The translations under genes and the position numbers were made by a program. From the NCBI GenBank assembly GCA_040388625.1, contig JAZKBK010000001.1:434001-498000 (forward strand): a DNA stretch of 64,000 nt, given 5' to 3'. This document shows, piece by piece, positions 18,958 through 27,649 of the stretch. The first letter of the stretch is position 1; the number at the start of each line of letters is the position of its first letter. A model generated the notes under the pieces. It was not told where the DNA came from, did not search any database, and worked only from the letters and a program-made list of their open reading frames with translations. This stretch comes from Gemmatimonadota bacterium. Lineage in GTDB: Bacteria; Gemmatimonadota; Gemmatimonadetes; Gemmatimonadales; Gemmatimonadaceae.

Positions 18958-19673
18958 GCGTACCCGCGCTGATTGCGGCGATCGCTGCCGCACTCGCGAA
19001 CGTGTTGGGCGCTGCACTTGTAACTGGTCGACGCGTATGGAGCCCGCGCGATCTCGACATGATGATCGCGTTTTCCGGCGGGTTCATGATATCCGTTGCG
19101 GTCGTGGACATGATCCCGGACGCGATTACGACGCACGGTGTGGCCGCGGGCTGGATGGTACTAATCGGATATCTCGCCGTTCATCTGACGCAACACACAC
19201 TCATACCGCACTTCCACTTTGGCGAGGAAACTCACCACGTCACGCGGGCGGTCGGCATCTCGGCGCTCATCGGCCTCATGCTGCACATGTTGATGGACGG
19301 GGTCGCGATCGCGAGTGGGTTCGCAGCTGGATCGACTGTCGGATCGCTCGTAGTTGCTGCGATCATCCTGCACAAGCTGCCCGAGGGATCGACGGTGTCG
19401 AGCCTGCTGCTGGCGGCCGGTTTCAATCGGCGCAATGCGCTTGGTGCCGCCGCGCTGCTCGGGCTCGCAACCGTGGTCGGTGCACTGCTGACGGTGAGCT
19501 TCGCGCCCCTGTCGGAATATGGCCTCGCGCTGTCCGGTGGTGTAACGGTGTACGTGGCCGCGTCGAATCTGGTCCCCGAGTTCCAGCACAAGCATGGCTG
19601 GCGCTTCCCGGTCGCATTCTTTGGTGGGTGCGTGGCGTTCGGCGCGGGACATGCTCTGCTGGCGATGGTCTGA
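18954..19673 (+). CDS. ZIP-family divalent metal transporter
   Basis: Inner-membrane transporter for zinc and possibly iron or manganese. The 239-residue product has about eight hydrophobic segments beginning at the N terminus. The metal-site helices are visible: His111 and Asp115 in HMLMDGVAIASG (TM4 HxxxD pattern) and His140, Pro143, Glu144 in LHKLPEG (TM5). A histidine-rich loop (HFHFGEETHH) lies just before. GTG 18954 overlaps the previous stop by four; a start at 18876 would add a 26-residue non-membrane tail inside the previous gene. The rarA ATG follows after two bases. Transport direction and metal are not decided by sequence. Confidence 0.88.
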   Translation: MSVPALIAAIAAALANVLGAALVTGRRVWSPRDLDMMIAFSGGFMISVAVVDMIPDAITTHGVAAGWMVLIGYLAVHLTQHTLIPHFHFGEETHHVTRAVGISALIGLMLHMLMDGVAIASGFAAGSTVGSLVVAAIILHKLPEGSTVSSLLLAAGFNRRNALGAAALLGLATVVGALLTVSFAPLSEYGLALSGGVTVYVAASNLVPEFQHKHGWRFPVAFFGGCVAFGAGHALLAMV

Positions 19674-19675
19674 CC

Positions 19676-21028
19676 ATGGAGAAGATGCCCAAGCCTCATC
19701 GCCGGAAATCCGAGCCGTCGCTGTTCGCGCCTCCGTCGTCCGCGCAACCGCTCGCGGCGCGCATGCGGCCGCGGAGTCTCGACGAATTCGTCGGACAGGA
19801 GCATCTGCTCGCTGCCGGCAAGGCGCTGCGTACGGCGATCGAGCGTGGCACCATCGGCTCGATGATCTTCTGGGGCCCGCCCGGAACCGGCAAGACGACG
19901 CTCGGCCGTCTCATCGCCCAGTACACGGATTCCGAGTTCGTCCCGTTCTCCGCGGTGACCGAAGGTGTGCCGCGAGTGCGTGAAATCGTTGCAGAGGCCG
20001 AGGAGCGCCTGGAGCGGGGACGCGCGACCATTCTGTTCGTGGACGAGATTCATCGTTTCAATCGCGCGCAGCAGGATGCGTTCCTGCCGCATGTGGAGCA
20101 GGGTACCATCACGTTGATAGGCGCGACGACCGAGAATCCGTCGTTCGAGGTGAACGGCGCTTTGCTGTCACGAATGCGCGTCTTCGTTCTGGAGTCGCTC
20201 ACTGAAGGCGACCTCGTCGCGGTCATCGATCGCGCGCTTCACGACGCGGAGCGCGGACTCGGTACGCGAAACATTTCGATTGCGGACGACGCGCGCTCGG
20301 TGCTCGCGCGTGAGAGCGACGGCGATGCACGTCGCGCGCTCACCGCACTGGAGGCGTCCGCCACTGACGTGGGGGACGGAGGCGTAATCACGGTCGACAC
20401 CGTGCGCGACGCGCTGCAGAAACGGTTCGCGCTGCACGACAAGAGCGGCGAGGCGCACTTCAATCTGTTGTCCGCGCTGCACAAGAGTCTTCGCGGAAGC
20501 GATCCCAACGCAGCGCTGTACTGGGCCGCACGAATGATCGAAGGCGGCGAGGACCCGATGACGATCTTCCGCCGCTCGATCGCGATGGCTGCGGAAGACA
20601 TCGGCGTCGCGGATCCGCAGGCTCTGCAACTCGCGGTGGCCGCACGCAACGCGTACCATGTTTTGGGGCCCCCGGAGGGCTACCTTCCGTTGGCCGAGAT
20701 GCTGGTCTATCTCGCAACCGCCCCCAAATCGAATTCGGCCTACCGCGCGCTCAGCGCAGCGCTGGAAGCCGCTCGCGAAACGCCCGGTGAAGGTCCGCCG
20801 ATGAACATCCGCAACGCGCCGACAAAGCTCATGAAGGAGCTAGGTTATCACGCAGGCTACAAGTACGCGCACGACAGTGACGATGCGTACATCCCGCAGG
20901 AATACCTTCCGGAGAAATTGCGTGGATCAGTCTTCTATCAACCCGGCCCGTTCGGATTCGAGCGCGACATAGCGAAACGTCTCGCCTGGTGGGACGAGTT
21001 GAAGAAGAAGGCTCAGGACGGCGAGTAG
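19676..21028 (+). CDS. rarA: Replication-associated recombination protein A (RarA/MgsA AAA ATPase)
   Basis: AAA+ clamp-loader-like ATPase acting at stalled or gapped replication forks. The 450-residue product has the RarA N-terminal motif (LAARMRPRSLDEFVGQEHLL), Walker A GPPGTGKTT (Lys73), Walker B FVDEIHRFN (Asp123, Glu124), the sensor ATTENPSFEV, and the C-terminal tetramerisation domain with DPMTIFRRSIAMAAEDIG and GPPEGYLPLAEMLVYLA. ATG 19676 is used; a far-upstream in-frame start would read through the ZIP gene. Its last 16 bases overlap the tail of the convergent wecB. Identity secure. Confidence 0.95.
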   Translation: MEKMPKPHRRKSEPSLFAPPSSAQPLAARMRPRSLDEFVGQEHLLAAGKALRTAIERGTIGSMIFWGPPGTGKTTLGRLIAQYTDSEFVPFSAVTEGVPRVREIVAEAEERLERGRATILFVDEIHRFNRAQQDAFLPHVEQGTITLIGATTENPSFEVNGALLSRMRVFVLESLTEGDLVAVIDRALHDAERGLGTRNISIADDARSVLARESDGDARRALTALEASATDVGDGGVITVDTVRDALQKRFALHDKSGEAHFNLLSALHKSLRGSDPNAALYWAARMIEGGEDPMTIFRRSIAMAAEDIGVADPQALQLAVAARNAYHVLGPPEGYLPLAEMLVYLATAPKSNSAYRALSAALEAARETPGEGPPMNIRNAPTKLMKELGYHAGYKYAHDSDDAYIPQEYLPEKLRGSVFYQPGPFGFERDIAKRLAWWDELKKKAQDGE

Positions 21029-22152
21029 TGCTTGGTCGGGCGTTTTTCTTCCAACGCCTTGACGATCCGCTCAGCTGCGTGGCCGTCCCAACCCGCGGGG
21101 CGCGGTGGTGTCGCCTGTGCAACTGCCGCAAGTGAGTCGGCGTATGCACCCAGTATCCCGCGTGGGGTTAGCGGCCACGGTGCCATGTGGTTGGTACCGT
21201 GCGTGATCGTGACGGGCCGCTCGGTCTGTTCGCGCAACGTCACGCACGGAACTCCGAGCGCGGTCGTTTCTTCCTGGATGCCTCCTGAATCGGTGAGCAC
21301 GCACTGAGCTCCATCGGTCAGGGCGAGCATCTGAGTGTATCCAAGCGGCTCCAGCACTGTGAGCGGCGTCAGCTTGGCACCGAGATGGAAGCGTTCGATG
21401 TTCTTGACCGTGCGCGGATGCAGCGGCAGGACCACGGGCAGCGATTCCGCCACGAGCGCAAGACCCTCGAGCACAGCCGCGAGCGCCGTTGGCTCATCTA
21501 CGTTGGACGGACGATGCAGCGTCGCGGCGACATAATGCCGGCGGCGAAGACCGAGCCGCTCCAGTGTATTCGTCGCACGCGCGACAGGAAGCTGCAACAT
21601 CAGCGTGTCGATCATCACGTTGCCGACGAAGCGGATGTGGGTCTCAGGAATCCCTTCGGCGATGAGATTCGCCGCGGCATCTTCCGATGGCGTGAGCAGC
21701 AAGTCAGCAAGCCGGTCCGTCACCACGCGATTGATTTCTTCCGGCATGCGCCAGTCGTGGCTGCGCAACCCGGCCTCGACGTGCGCGATGTGCGCGTGGG
21801 TCTCGGTGCGCACCTTGGATGCGACGAGTGTCGCCGCCATCGTGGAGTTCACGTCACCCACCACGACGACCCACTGCGGGTGTACCTTCATCAGAACCGG
21901 CTCGAACGCCTCCATGATCCTGGCGGTCTGCACCGCGTGACTTGCCGTGCCGACGCCGAGATGGAAGTCGGGCGCCTTTATCCCAAGCTCCGTGAAGAAG
22001 GTGTCGGACATCGCGGCGTCGTAGTGCTGGCCCGTGTGGACCAGGATCGACTCGTGGCCAGCCGCTTCGAGTGCGCGCAGAATTGGGGCAACCTTCATGA
22101 AGTTGGGGCGGGCGCCCGCAACTACGAGAACTTTCATGTGATCAGTTGGCAT
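21013..22152 (-). CDS. wecB: Non-hydrolysing UDP-N-acetylglucosamine 2-epimerase
   Basis: Interconverts UDP-GlcNAc and UDP-ManNAc for surface polysaccharide synthesis. The product (379 residues) begins the epimerase GT-B fold with VLVVAGARPNFMKVAPIL and contains LVHTGQHYD, HVEAGLRS, the NRVVTDRLADLLL segment and the C-terminal nucleotide site LTDSGGIQEE followed by PCVTLREQTERPVT. Start choice is between ATG 22152 (used, MPTDHMK) and ATG 22137 (MKVLVV); neither has a clear ribosome site. TAGCTT preceded by TTGGAC with 17 bases between them lies just upstream. It diverges from the lipoprotein gene and overlaps rarA by 16 bases at its end. No ManNAc dehydrogenase (wecC) is in view. Confidence 0.94.
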   Translation of the reverse strand: MPTDHMKVLVVAGARPNFMKVAPILRALEAAGHESILVHTGQHYDAAMSDTFFTELGIKAPDFHLGVGTASHAVQTARIMEAFEPVLMKVHPQWVVVVGDVNSTMAATLVASKVRTETHAHIAHVEAGLRSHDWRMPEEINRVVTDRLADLLLTPSEDAAANLIAEGIPETHIRFVGNVMIDTLMLQLPVARATNTLERLGLRRRHYVAATLHRPSNVDEPTALAAVLEGLALVAESLPVVLPLHPRTVKNIERFHLGAKLTPLTVLEPLGYTQMLALTDGAQCVLTDSGGIQEETTALGVPCVTLREQTERPVTITHGTNHMAPWPLTPRGILGAYADSLAAVAQATPPRPAGWDGHAAERIVKALEEKRPTKHYSPS

Positions 22153-22194
22153 TATGAGGGGTAAAGCTAGACATCCATGAGGCATTGTCCAACC

Positions 22195-22221
22195 GGCGGC
22201 ACTTTCCGTGCAGGAGATAAT
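22195..22221 (+). promoter_or_regulatory. Promoter candidate for lipoprotein gene
   Basis: TTGTCC (22195-22200) and GATAAT (22216-22221) are 15 bases apart, slightly short. GATAAT ends six bases before the ATG at 22228, pointing to a leaderless or near-leaderless transcript. An AGGAG at 22212-22216 overlaps the -10, so a conventional ribosome site from an upstream start is the alternative. Confidence 0.4.
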
Positions 22222-22227
22222 CGGACC

Positions 22228-22692
22228 ATGAAGAAAACATTTGTGATATCGGCTATAGCGGCGCTTGCCGGATGCGCCACGCTGGGAGTTGGCGGGTTCA
22301 AGCAACCCATCGTCAACTTCAACGACCTACAGGTAGAAGGTGTCGGCACCAAGGGAGGAACGGTTGACGTGGTGCTCAGCGTCTACAACCCCAACGGGTA
22401 CCGGCTGGACGCCACTCAGCTCACCTACAAGCTGCTTGTCGATACGAGTGCCGTGGGCGACGGGGTTTACAACACCAAGTTCACGGTTCAGAGCGGCGAT
22501 TCCGCGATCGTTCGGCTCCCCGTCCATCTCAGCTACGCCGGCCTGGCTGCCGCAGCGAAGCAGTTGCAGGAGAACGGATCTGTCAACTATCGAGTGATGG
22601 GCGACGTGACTGTCGCAACGCCAGTCGGTAACTTCACGAAGCCCTACGACCGGACGGGCCGGTTCTCAACCTTGTCGGGGATAAAGCACTAG
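22228..22692 (+). CDS. LEA type 2 / WHy-domain lipoprotein
   Basis: A 154-residue predicted lipoprotein. The N terminus MKKTFVISAIAALAGC carries a lipobox (LAGC) with lipidated Cys16. The mature part is a single beta-sandwich of the LEA_2/WHy type: VNFNDLQVEGV, DVVLSVYNPNGYRLDATQLTY (the conserved N-P-N turn), then a second sheet ending in PVGNFTKPYDRTG. Such domains occur in desiccation- and stress-linked proteins of plants and bacteria; the bacterial function is largely uncharacterised. ATG 22228 is chosen because it gives an intact signal peptide. hflX follows after three bases and may be co-transcribed. Retention in inner or outer membrane cannot be judged. Confidence 0.82.
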   Translation: MKKTFVISAIAALAGCATLGVGGFKQPIVNFNDLQVEGVGTKGGTVDVVLSVYNPNGYRLDATQLTYKLLVDTSAVGDGVYNTKFTVQSGDSAIVRLPVHLSYAGLAAAAKQLQENGSVNYRVMGDVTVATPVGNFTKPYDRTGRFSTLSGIKH

Positions 22693-22695
22693 AGA

Positions 22696-23985
22696 TTGCC
22701 AAAAGAACTGATTGATCTGATCGCCCCGGTCGAGCGTGCGCTCCTGATAGGAGCGCCGCGCAAGGGGCGCAGCGCCAAACACCGGACTGCCGAGCACCTC
22801 GAGGAACTGGCGCGTCTCGCGGATACCGCAGGCGCCGAAGTCGTTGGCGAAGTCGTGCAGCAGATCGATCGCCCGAATCCCGCGACATACCTGGGCAAGG
22901 GAAAGGTCGAGGAGTTGACGCAGACGATCGCGGACAAGGACGCGACGCTGCTCCTGTTCGACGACGAGCTGAGTCCGTCGCAGGGAAAGAACATCGAGGA
23001 TATCACGGGCAAACGCGTGATGGACCGCGCCGAGCTGATCCTGGACATTTTCGCGACGCGCGCGCGCAGCGCCGAGGCAAAGATGCAGGTGGAGCTGGCG
23101 CAGCTACAGTACATGTTGCCGCGGCTCACACGCATGTGGGCCCACCTCGAGAAATTCCGGGGCGGCATCGGTGTCCGCGGTCCTGGTGAAACGCAGCTGG
23201 AGACAGACCGTCGGCTCATCAACCATCGCATCAAGGTCCTTACCCAACGGTTGACGGAAGTTCAGAAGTCGCGCGAGGTGCAGCGTGGCTCGCGCCGAGG
23301 CGAATTCCAGGCGAGTCTCGTTGGCTATACCAACGCCGGCAAGTCGTCGATCCTGCGCGCGCTCGCGAGCGACAACAGCATCTTTGTCGAGAACCGGTTG
23401 TTCGCGACGCTCGATCCGCTGACTCGTGAGGTCGAGCTTGCTGACGGCGAGGAGATATTGCTTACCGACACGGTCGGATTCGTGCGCAAGCTGCCGCACC
23501 AACTGGTCGCGAGCTTTCGTGCGACGCTCGAAGAGGTACTCGAGGCGGACGTGCTGCTGCACGTGATCGACATTTCCGATCCGTTGTGGGAAGAGCACCG
23601 CGCCGTGGTCGTCGAGGTGTTGTCCGAGCTTGGCGCGAATCACAAGCCGCTGATCAACGTCTTCAACAAGTCCGACCTGCTTCCACCACTCGTTCTCGAG
23701 GCCCTGCGCGAGCGCATTGCCAACCTCATTCCGGACGCGGTATTCGCGAGTGCAGCAACCGAGGGCGGTCTGGATGCGCTCAAGCGTGCTCTGCTGCGAC
23801 GCCTCCGCGCCGAGCGGCGAGTCGTCGAGCTGCGAGTGCCGTTATCCGATGGCCGCCTGCTCGCCGAGCTGCACCGCAATGGCGACGTGCTGGCGCAGCG
23901 GACCGACGGTGATGAGATGATCGTCTCCGTCCGGCTCACACCGGAAGCCCTGGGGCGACTGGGCGATCGCGCCGTCGCAGTGTGA
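22696..23985 (+). CDS. hflX: GTPase HflX
   Basis: Ribosome-associated GTPase that splits or rescues stalled 70S ribosomes, notably after heat stress. The 429-residue product has the HflX N-terminal domain (with NPATYLGKGKVEEL), the glycine-rich linker GGIGVRGPGETQLE, and the G domain with G1 GYTNAGKSS (Lys216), G3 DTVGFVRKLPHQLV and G4 NKSD (324-327). TTG 22696 is the only start that preserves the N-terminal domain, since a stop lies immediately upstream; it is three bases after the lipoprotein stop. Two tandem hairpins follow. Identity secure. Confidence 0.94.
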   Translation: MPKELIDLIAPVERALLIGAPRKGRSAKHRTAEHLEELARLADTAGAEVVGEVVQQIDRPNPATYLGKGKVEELTQTIADKDATLLLFDDELSPSQGKNIEDITGKRVMDRAELILDIFATRARSAEAKMQVELAQLQYMLPRLTRMWAHLEKFRGGIGVRGPGETQLETDRRLINHRIKVLTQRLTEVQKSREVQRGSRRGEFQASLVGYTNAGKSSILRALASDNSIFVENRLFATLDPLTREVELADGEEILLTDTVGFVRKLPHQLVASFRATLEEVLEADVLLHVIDISDPLWEEHRAVVVEVLSELGANHKPLINVFNKSDLLPPLVLEALRERIANLIPDAVFASAATEGGLDALKRALLRRLRAERRVVELRVPLSDGRLLAELHRNGDVLAQRTDGDEMIVSVRLTPEALGRLGDRAVAV

Positions 23986-23987
23986 CG

Positions 23988-24034
23988 GCGCGGTAGCCTC
24001 CGCGCGCGTCCATCCGGCGGCATAGCCGCTGGAC
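23988..24034 (+). terminator. Tandem hairpins after hflX
   Basis: First stem: GCGCGG (23988-23993) pairs with CCGCGC (24000-24005) around a six-base loop. Second stem: GTCCA (24008-24012) plus GCGGC (24017-24021) pairs with GCCGC (24025-24029) plus TGGAC (24030-24034) around ATA, with a four-base bulge. They begin three bases after the hflX stop. No T-tract follows, so factor-independent termination is unproven. Confidence 0.45.
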
Positions 24035-24084
24035 TGAGTGCCCCCGTATTCGCGCAGCTGAGAACGGCGTCGCCGGTAAAGCCG

Positions 24085-24090
24085 TATAAT
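24085..24090 (+). promoter_or_regulatory. Consensus TATAAT upstream of the M28 peptidase gene
   Basis: A perfect TATAAT lies 40 bases before the ATG at 24131, implying a leader of about 34 bases. The expected -35 position reads GAACGG, a poor match, so an activator or other sigma factor may be involved. Confidence 0.45.
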
Positions 24091-24130
24091 ATCGTCCAAC
24101 ATTTGTACGGTTTCTCTTTCCAGCACAGGC

Positions 24131-25714
24131 ATGACACGGGGACGTTATTCTCTCTCGCTGATCGCAGCCGCGGCGGCGCTGTCGTTCGGTACTCGACAGC
24201 TCGACGCACAGCAGAGTCCAGCCACGCCGGCAGAAGCGGCATGGTGGCACCACATAACCGTGATCGCCGCCGACAGCATGCATGGGCGTCGGACCGGAAC
24301 CGCCGACTATGTGAAGGCCGCGCACTACGTCGCGGATCAGTTTGCGTCGATGGGTCTGGAGCCCGGCGGCACGGACGGATTCTTTCAGACGGTACATCTC
24401 TCGGAAGCCCGCATCGTGTCGGAAGGTTCGAGCATCGTGCTGCAAACCGCGAGCAGCACCGACACGCTCCCTCTGAACGTTCAGCTCAAGCCATCGACAG
24501 TGTCGGAAGCTGCCGGACCGATGGTCTTCGTGGGTTATGGACTCAATCTGCCCGGCGCACACGACGATCTCGCCGGCGTCGATCTGCACGGCAAGGTCGC
24601 CGTATATCTCAACAGGATGCCTCCGGGCCTGGGCGCAACGATGTTCGCGCACGGCCGCGCCTCGCGATGGAGAGAGCTGCAGCGCCTCGGCGCAGTCGCT
24701 GGAGTCGCAATCGCGGATGCGCCGCCAGCCGGCCGCGCTCGCCCGGCGCGTCCCGCTGGCCGCCCGGTGACCGGGCTCGCCGAAGATCCGGCGGAACATG
24801 GTATTCTGGTGAACGTAGCGGCGGATGACGCCGAGCGAATATTCGCCGGGTCAGGTCACACGTATGCCGAGATGGTCGCGCTCGCCGACGCGAACAGGCC
24901 GCTTCCGACGATTCAGCTTCGACCGAGCTTCCACGCCAGACTGCAGATCGAGCGGACTCCCGTCGACGCGCCCAACGTCGTCGGAATCCTGCGAGGGAGC
25001 GATCCCAAGCTGCGCGACCAGTATCTGGTGGTCAGCGCGCACCTGGATCACCTGGGAATCGGCCGGCCTGTGAATGGCGACAGCATCTACAACGGCGCGA
25101 TAGACAACGCGTCAGGCATTGCGACTCTGCTCGAGACCGCGCGAGGATTTCACGACGGGAAGATGCGCGGGCGCCGCTCGGTCATCTTCCTCGCTGTAAC
25201 CGGCGAGGAAGAAGGCGAGCTCGGCTCCGCGTATTTCGCTCTGCATCCGACAGTGCCTCAGGACCAACTCGTTGCAGATCTGAATACGGACATGTACTTC
25301 CCGATCATTCCGTTCACCGGACTCTTCTCGTACGGCTGGGATGAATCCGACCTCGGCAATGACATCATGCCGGTATTGAAGGCACACGGCATTGCCAACC
25401 TGGAAGATCCCGAGCCGGAACAGGTTCGATTCATTAGAAGCGACCAGTACAGCTTCATCCAGCGCGGAATTCCATCGCTGGCATTCAAGGTGGGCTACAC
25501 CACGGGCTCGCCCGAGATGAAAGTCGTGACGGATTGGGTGGCCAATCGCTATCACAAGCCGTCCGACGATCTCGCGCAACCAGTCGATTTTAAAACTGCC
25601 GTTTCGTTCGACTCGCTTTACTTCGACATCGTGCGCGCGGTAGCGGATCGCGAGACGCGGCCCGAGTGGTACAAGCAGAGCGTGTTCGCCTCGATTCCAC
25701 GGGCAGGACCGTAG
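24131..25714 (+). CDS. Secreted M28-family zinc aminopeptidase
   Basis: Exported dizinc peptidase of 527 residues. It begins with a cleavable signal peptide (MTRGRYSLSLIAAAAALSF, cut probable after LDA at about residue 27), then a PA-like insert domain (about 120-220) inside the catalytic fold. Metal-site residues are visible: His304 and Asp306 in SAHLDH, bridging Asp325 in GAIDNASG, catalytic Glu359 and ligand Glu360 in TGEEEGELG, Asp387 in LNTDM, and His475 in YHKPSDD. The gene has its own TATAAT and is monocistronic by spacing. It would act in the periplasm or medium on peptides; specificity is unknown. M28 aminopeptidase, rather than carboxypeptidase, is the usual annotation for this architecture. 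Confidence 0.9.
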   Translation: MTRGRYSLSLIAAAAALSFGTRQLDAQQSPATPAEAAWWHHITVIAADSMHGRRTGTADYVKAAHYVADQFASMGLEPGGTDGFFQTVHLSEARIVSEGSSIVLQTASSTDTLPLNVQLKPSTVSEAAGPMVFVGYGLNLPGAHDDLAGVDLHGKVAVYLNRMPPGLGATMFAHGRASRWRELQRLGAVAGVAIADAPPAGRARPARPAGRPVTGLAEDPAEHGILVNVAADDAERIFAGSGHTYAEMVALADANRPLPTIQLRPSFHARLQIERTPVDAPNVVGILRGSDPKLRDQYLVVSAHLDHLGIGRPVNGDSIYNGAIDNASGIATLLETARGFHDGKMRGRRSVIFLAVTGEEEGELGSAYFALHPTVPQDQLVADLNTDMYFPIIPFTGLFSYGWDESDLGNDIMPVLKAHGIANLEDPEPEQVRFIRSDQYSFIQRGIPSLAFKVGYTTGSPEMKVVTDWVANRYHKPSDDLAQPVDFKTAVSFDSLYFDIVRAVADRETRPEWYKQSVFASIPRAGP

Positions 25715-25835
25715 GCCGCGGGGACGCCGGAACGATAAGTACGCGTTCCATTTCAAATCGCAGCCGACCACATCGTTACCGACAACAGCCACACAGGAAC
25801 CGTTACCACGATATGACTCTGCTCGTCGAGTATCG

Positions 25836-26615
25836 ATGGGTGTAGCACGAGCTCTTGCCTTGATTGCGGGATTCCAGACAGCGCTGATCAGCTGTGCTGG
25901 AAGTGCAATCTCACCGCGCGATGCAGTGGTCGTCGCCGTCTCGAGCCAGTCGGGCGGGCGCGTCGCGCTGCGTACCGACTCCGTGGCTTGCGGCTCGGGC
26001 GCGGCAGCTTCCGATAGCGCCGCACTGCGCGCTGTCCTGCATGCGGTCGCGAGAAATGAGCGACGGCAATTCGCTCCGCGCTGGCGTGAAGACCCGGGCC
26101 AGGCGGTAACCGTCAGAATCGATGCGCCGACGTCGCTGGCAGGATGGAATCCCGCCTTTCGAACCGAAGTTGCCGCAGCACTTCAGGCCTGGGCGATCGC
26201 AGGCTCGCCGGTCAGGTTCGCGCTCGTCGATGGGAATGCCGACGCCAACGTGCGCATTCACTGGATCGACAGGTTCGACGCGCACTACGAGGGCTGGACC
26301 ACGGTCTCGTGGGATGACCGGGGCCGGCTCATCAGTGGCGACGTAACCCTGGCCCTTCACAGTCCGCAAGGACAGCTGCTGACGCCCGACGAGCGCGCTC
26401 AGGTTGCAATGCACGAGGTCGGGCACGTCCTTGGACTCAGCCACAGCAGCAGCCCAGGCTCGATAATGTCTCCGACGGTCCGCGTGAAGACCATCGGAGC
26501 TGTGGACATCGAGGCGCTTCAGTCGCTGTACACAACGCCCGACGGGTCGTCGGTTGGGCAGAACATGGCGCAGGGCGGCGCTTCGCCCGACCGGTGTCCG
26601 GAACCCAAGCCATAG
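25836..26615 (+). CDS. Matrixin-like (M10-type) metalloprotease, probable lipoprotein
   Basis: A 259-residue exported zinc protease. The N terminus has a hydrophobic stretch ending in ALISCAGS, a plausible lipobox with Cys20. The catalytic motif HEVGHVLGLSH supplies His193, Glu194, His197 and His203, and the Met-turn is at Met211 (SIMSP). These define a metzincin of the matrixin type. The upstream part (about 90-190) would form the rest of the catalytic fold. The C-terminal tail is Pro/Gly-rich and unassigned. No propeptide cysteine switch is evident. It follows the M28 peptidase by 121 bases and probably has its own promoter. Physiological substrate unknown. Confidence 0.85.
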   Translation: MGVARALALIAGFQTALISCAGSAISPRDAVVVAVSSQSGGRVALRTDSVACGSGAAASDSAALRAVLHAVARNERRQFAPRWREDPGQAVTVRIDAPTSLAGWNPAFRTEVAAALQAWAIAGSPVRFALVDGNADANVRIHWIDRFDAHYEGWTTVSWDDRGRLISGDVTLALHSPQGQLLTPDERAQVAMHEVGHVLGLSHSSSPGSIMSPTVRVKTIGAVDIEALQSLYTTPDGSSVGQNMAQGGASPDRCPEPKP

Positions 26616-26680
26616 CGCACCAGTCTCGAAACCTGTCCAGCGCCACCGGACGGCTCGCGTCTGCGTGTCGGCTCAATCCT

Positions 26681-26707
26681 GTAACATATTGTGAGAACGG
26701 ATGTTAC
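26681..26707. repeat. Perfect GTAACAT / ATGTTAC inverted repeat upstream of ppk2
   Basis: GTAACAT (26681-26687) and ATGTTAC (26701-26707) are perfect complements separated by 13 bases in the 224-base gap before ppk2. The long non-pairing spacer and AT-rich arms suit a dimeric regulator site better than a terminator. It lies about 93 bases upstream of a TATACT -10 candidate at 26800-26805. Regulator unknown. Confidence 0.4.
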
Positions 26708-26839
26708 GGCCGATGAGTTCATGTGATATGGGAGGTACGTGCGAGGCATGGCTCGGCGTCGGACGGCGCCGATATTCGCCGAAATAATCGCGCGCTTTTT
26801 ATACTCAGTTTTTTCGGTCTTCGTGTCGTAACTTACGGG

Positions 26840-27649
26840 ATGCAACTCGAGCCAGTCGATCCTGAGCTTCCCATCAGCATTCGGGATGAAGATGCCGTCT
26901 CCGATGACGTACCGAACGCTCGCAAGATCAAGAAGAAGACTGCGAAACGCCTCGCAAAGCTGACCGCACTTCAGGCAAAGTTGTATGGCGACGGGAGGTA
27001 CGCCGTGCTCGTCGTGCTCCAGGGACGGGACGCGTCGGGCAAGGACGGGACGATTCGGACAGTGTTCGGTGCGTGCAATCCGCAGGGCTGCGACGTTACG
27101 AGCTTCAAGGAGCCCACGCCGCTCGAGCGTAGGCACGACTTCCTCTGGCGCGTGCACAACGTCGTCCCGCCCCGTGGGATGGTCGGGATCTTCAACCGGT
27201 CGCACTACGAGGACGTGCTTGCCGCACGAGTCCACGGCATCGTCGGAAAGCCGATCTGGATGTCGCGCTACGACCAGATCAACGACTTCGAGCGCATGCT
27301 GATCCAGAACAACGTGATCGTCCTCAAGTTCTTCCTGCACGTATCACGGGCAGAGCAGCGGCGCCGACTGCTGAAACGTGTCGAGCAGGAAGACAAGAAC
27401 TGGAAGTTTCGCGAAGGCGATCTGGACGACCGGCGGCTCTGGGATTCCTACACTGACGCCTATCACGACATGTTGCGTCGCACGTCGACGAAGGAAGCGC
27501 CGTGGTACCTGGTTCCCTCCGACGACAACAAGGTTCGCAATTACTTTATAACGGGAATCATGGTGCGCGCGCTCAGGAAGCTGAAGCTCCGTTATCCCAA
27601 TGCAGATCCGAATGTTCTTCTCAGAGCGGAGCAGATTCTGACGGTATGA
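26840..27649 (+). CDS. Polyphosphate kinase 2 (PPK2) family phosphotransferase
   Basis: Transfers phosphate between polyphosphate and nucleotides, typically regenerating nucleoside di- or triphosphates. The 269-residue product is a single PPK2 domain: Walker A GRDASGKDG (Lys68), the lid region around FKEPTPLERRHDFLWR, Walker B-type FNRSHYEDV (118-126), and PWYLVPSDDNKVRN near the end. ATG 26840 is preferred because a TATACT hexamer lies 34 bases upstream; earlier in-frame codons (from 26723) would overlap it and add an unrelated tail. Its last bases overlap the next start (ATGA). PPK2 class (ADP versus AMP phosphorylating) is not assigned. Confidence 0.92.
   Translation: MQLEPVDPELPISIRDEDAVSDDVPNARKIKKKTAKRLAKLTALQAKLYGDGRYAVLVVLQGRDASGKDGTIRTVFGACNPQGCDVTSFKEPTPLERRHDFLWRVHNVVPPRGMVGIFNRSHYEDVLAARVHGIVGKPIWMSRYDQINDFERMLIQNNVIVLKFFLHVSRAEQRRRLLKRVEQEDKNWKFREGDLDDRRLWDSYTDAYHDMLRRTSTKEAPWYLVPSDDNKVRNYFITGIMVRALRKLKLRYPNADPNVLLRAEQILTV

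Noticed and set aside
18779-19675. An extended rarA start far upstream, fusing through the ZIP gene
   Set aside because: The ZIP transporter and the unknown gene are each complete in other frames, and the family N terminus begins at 19676.
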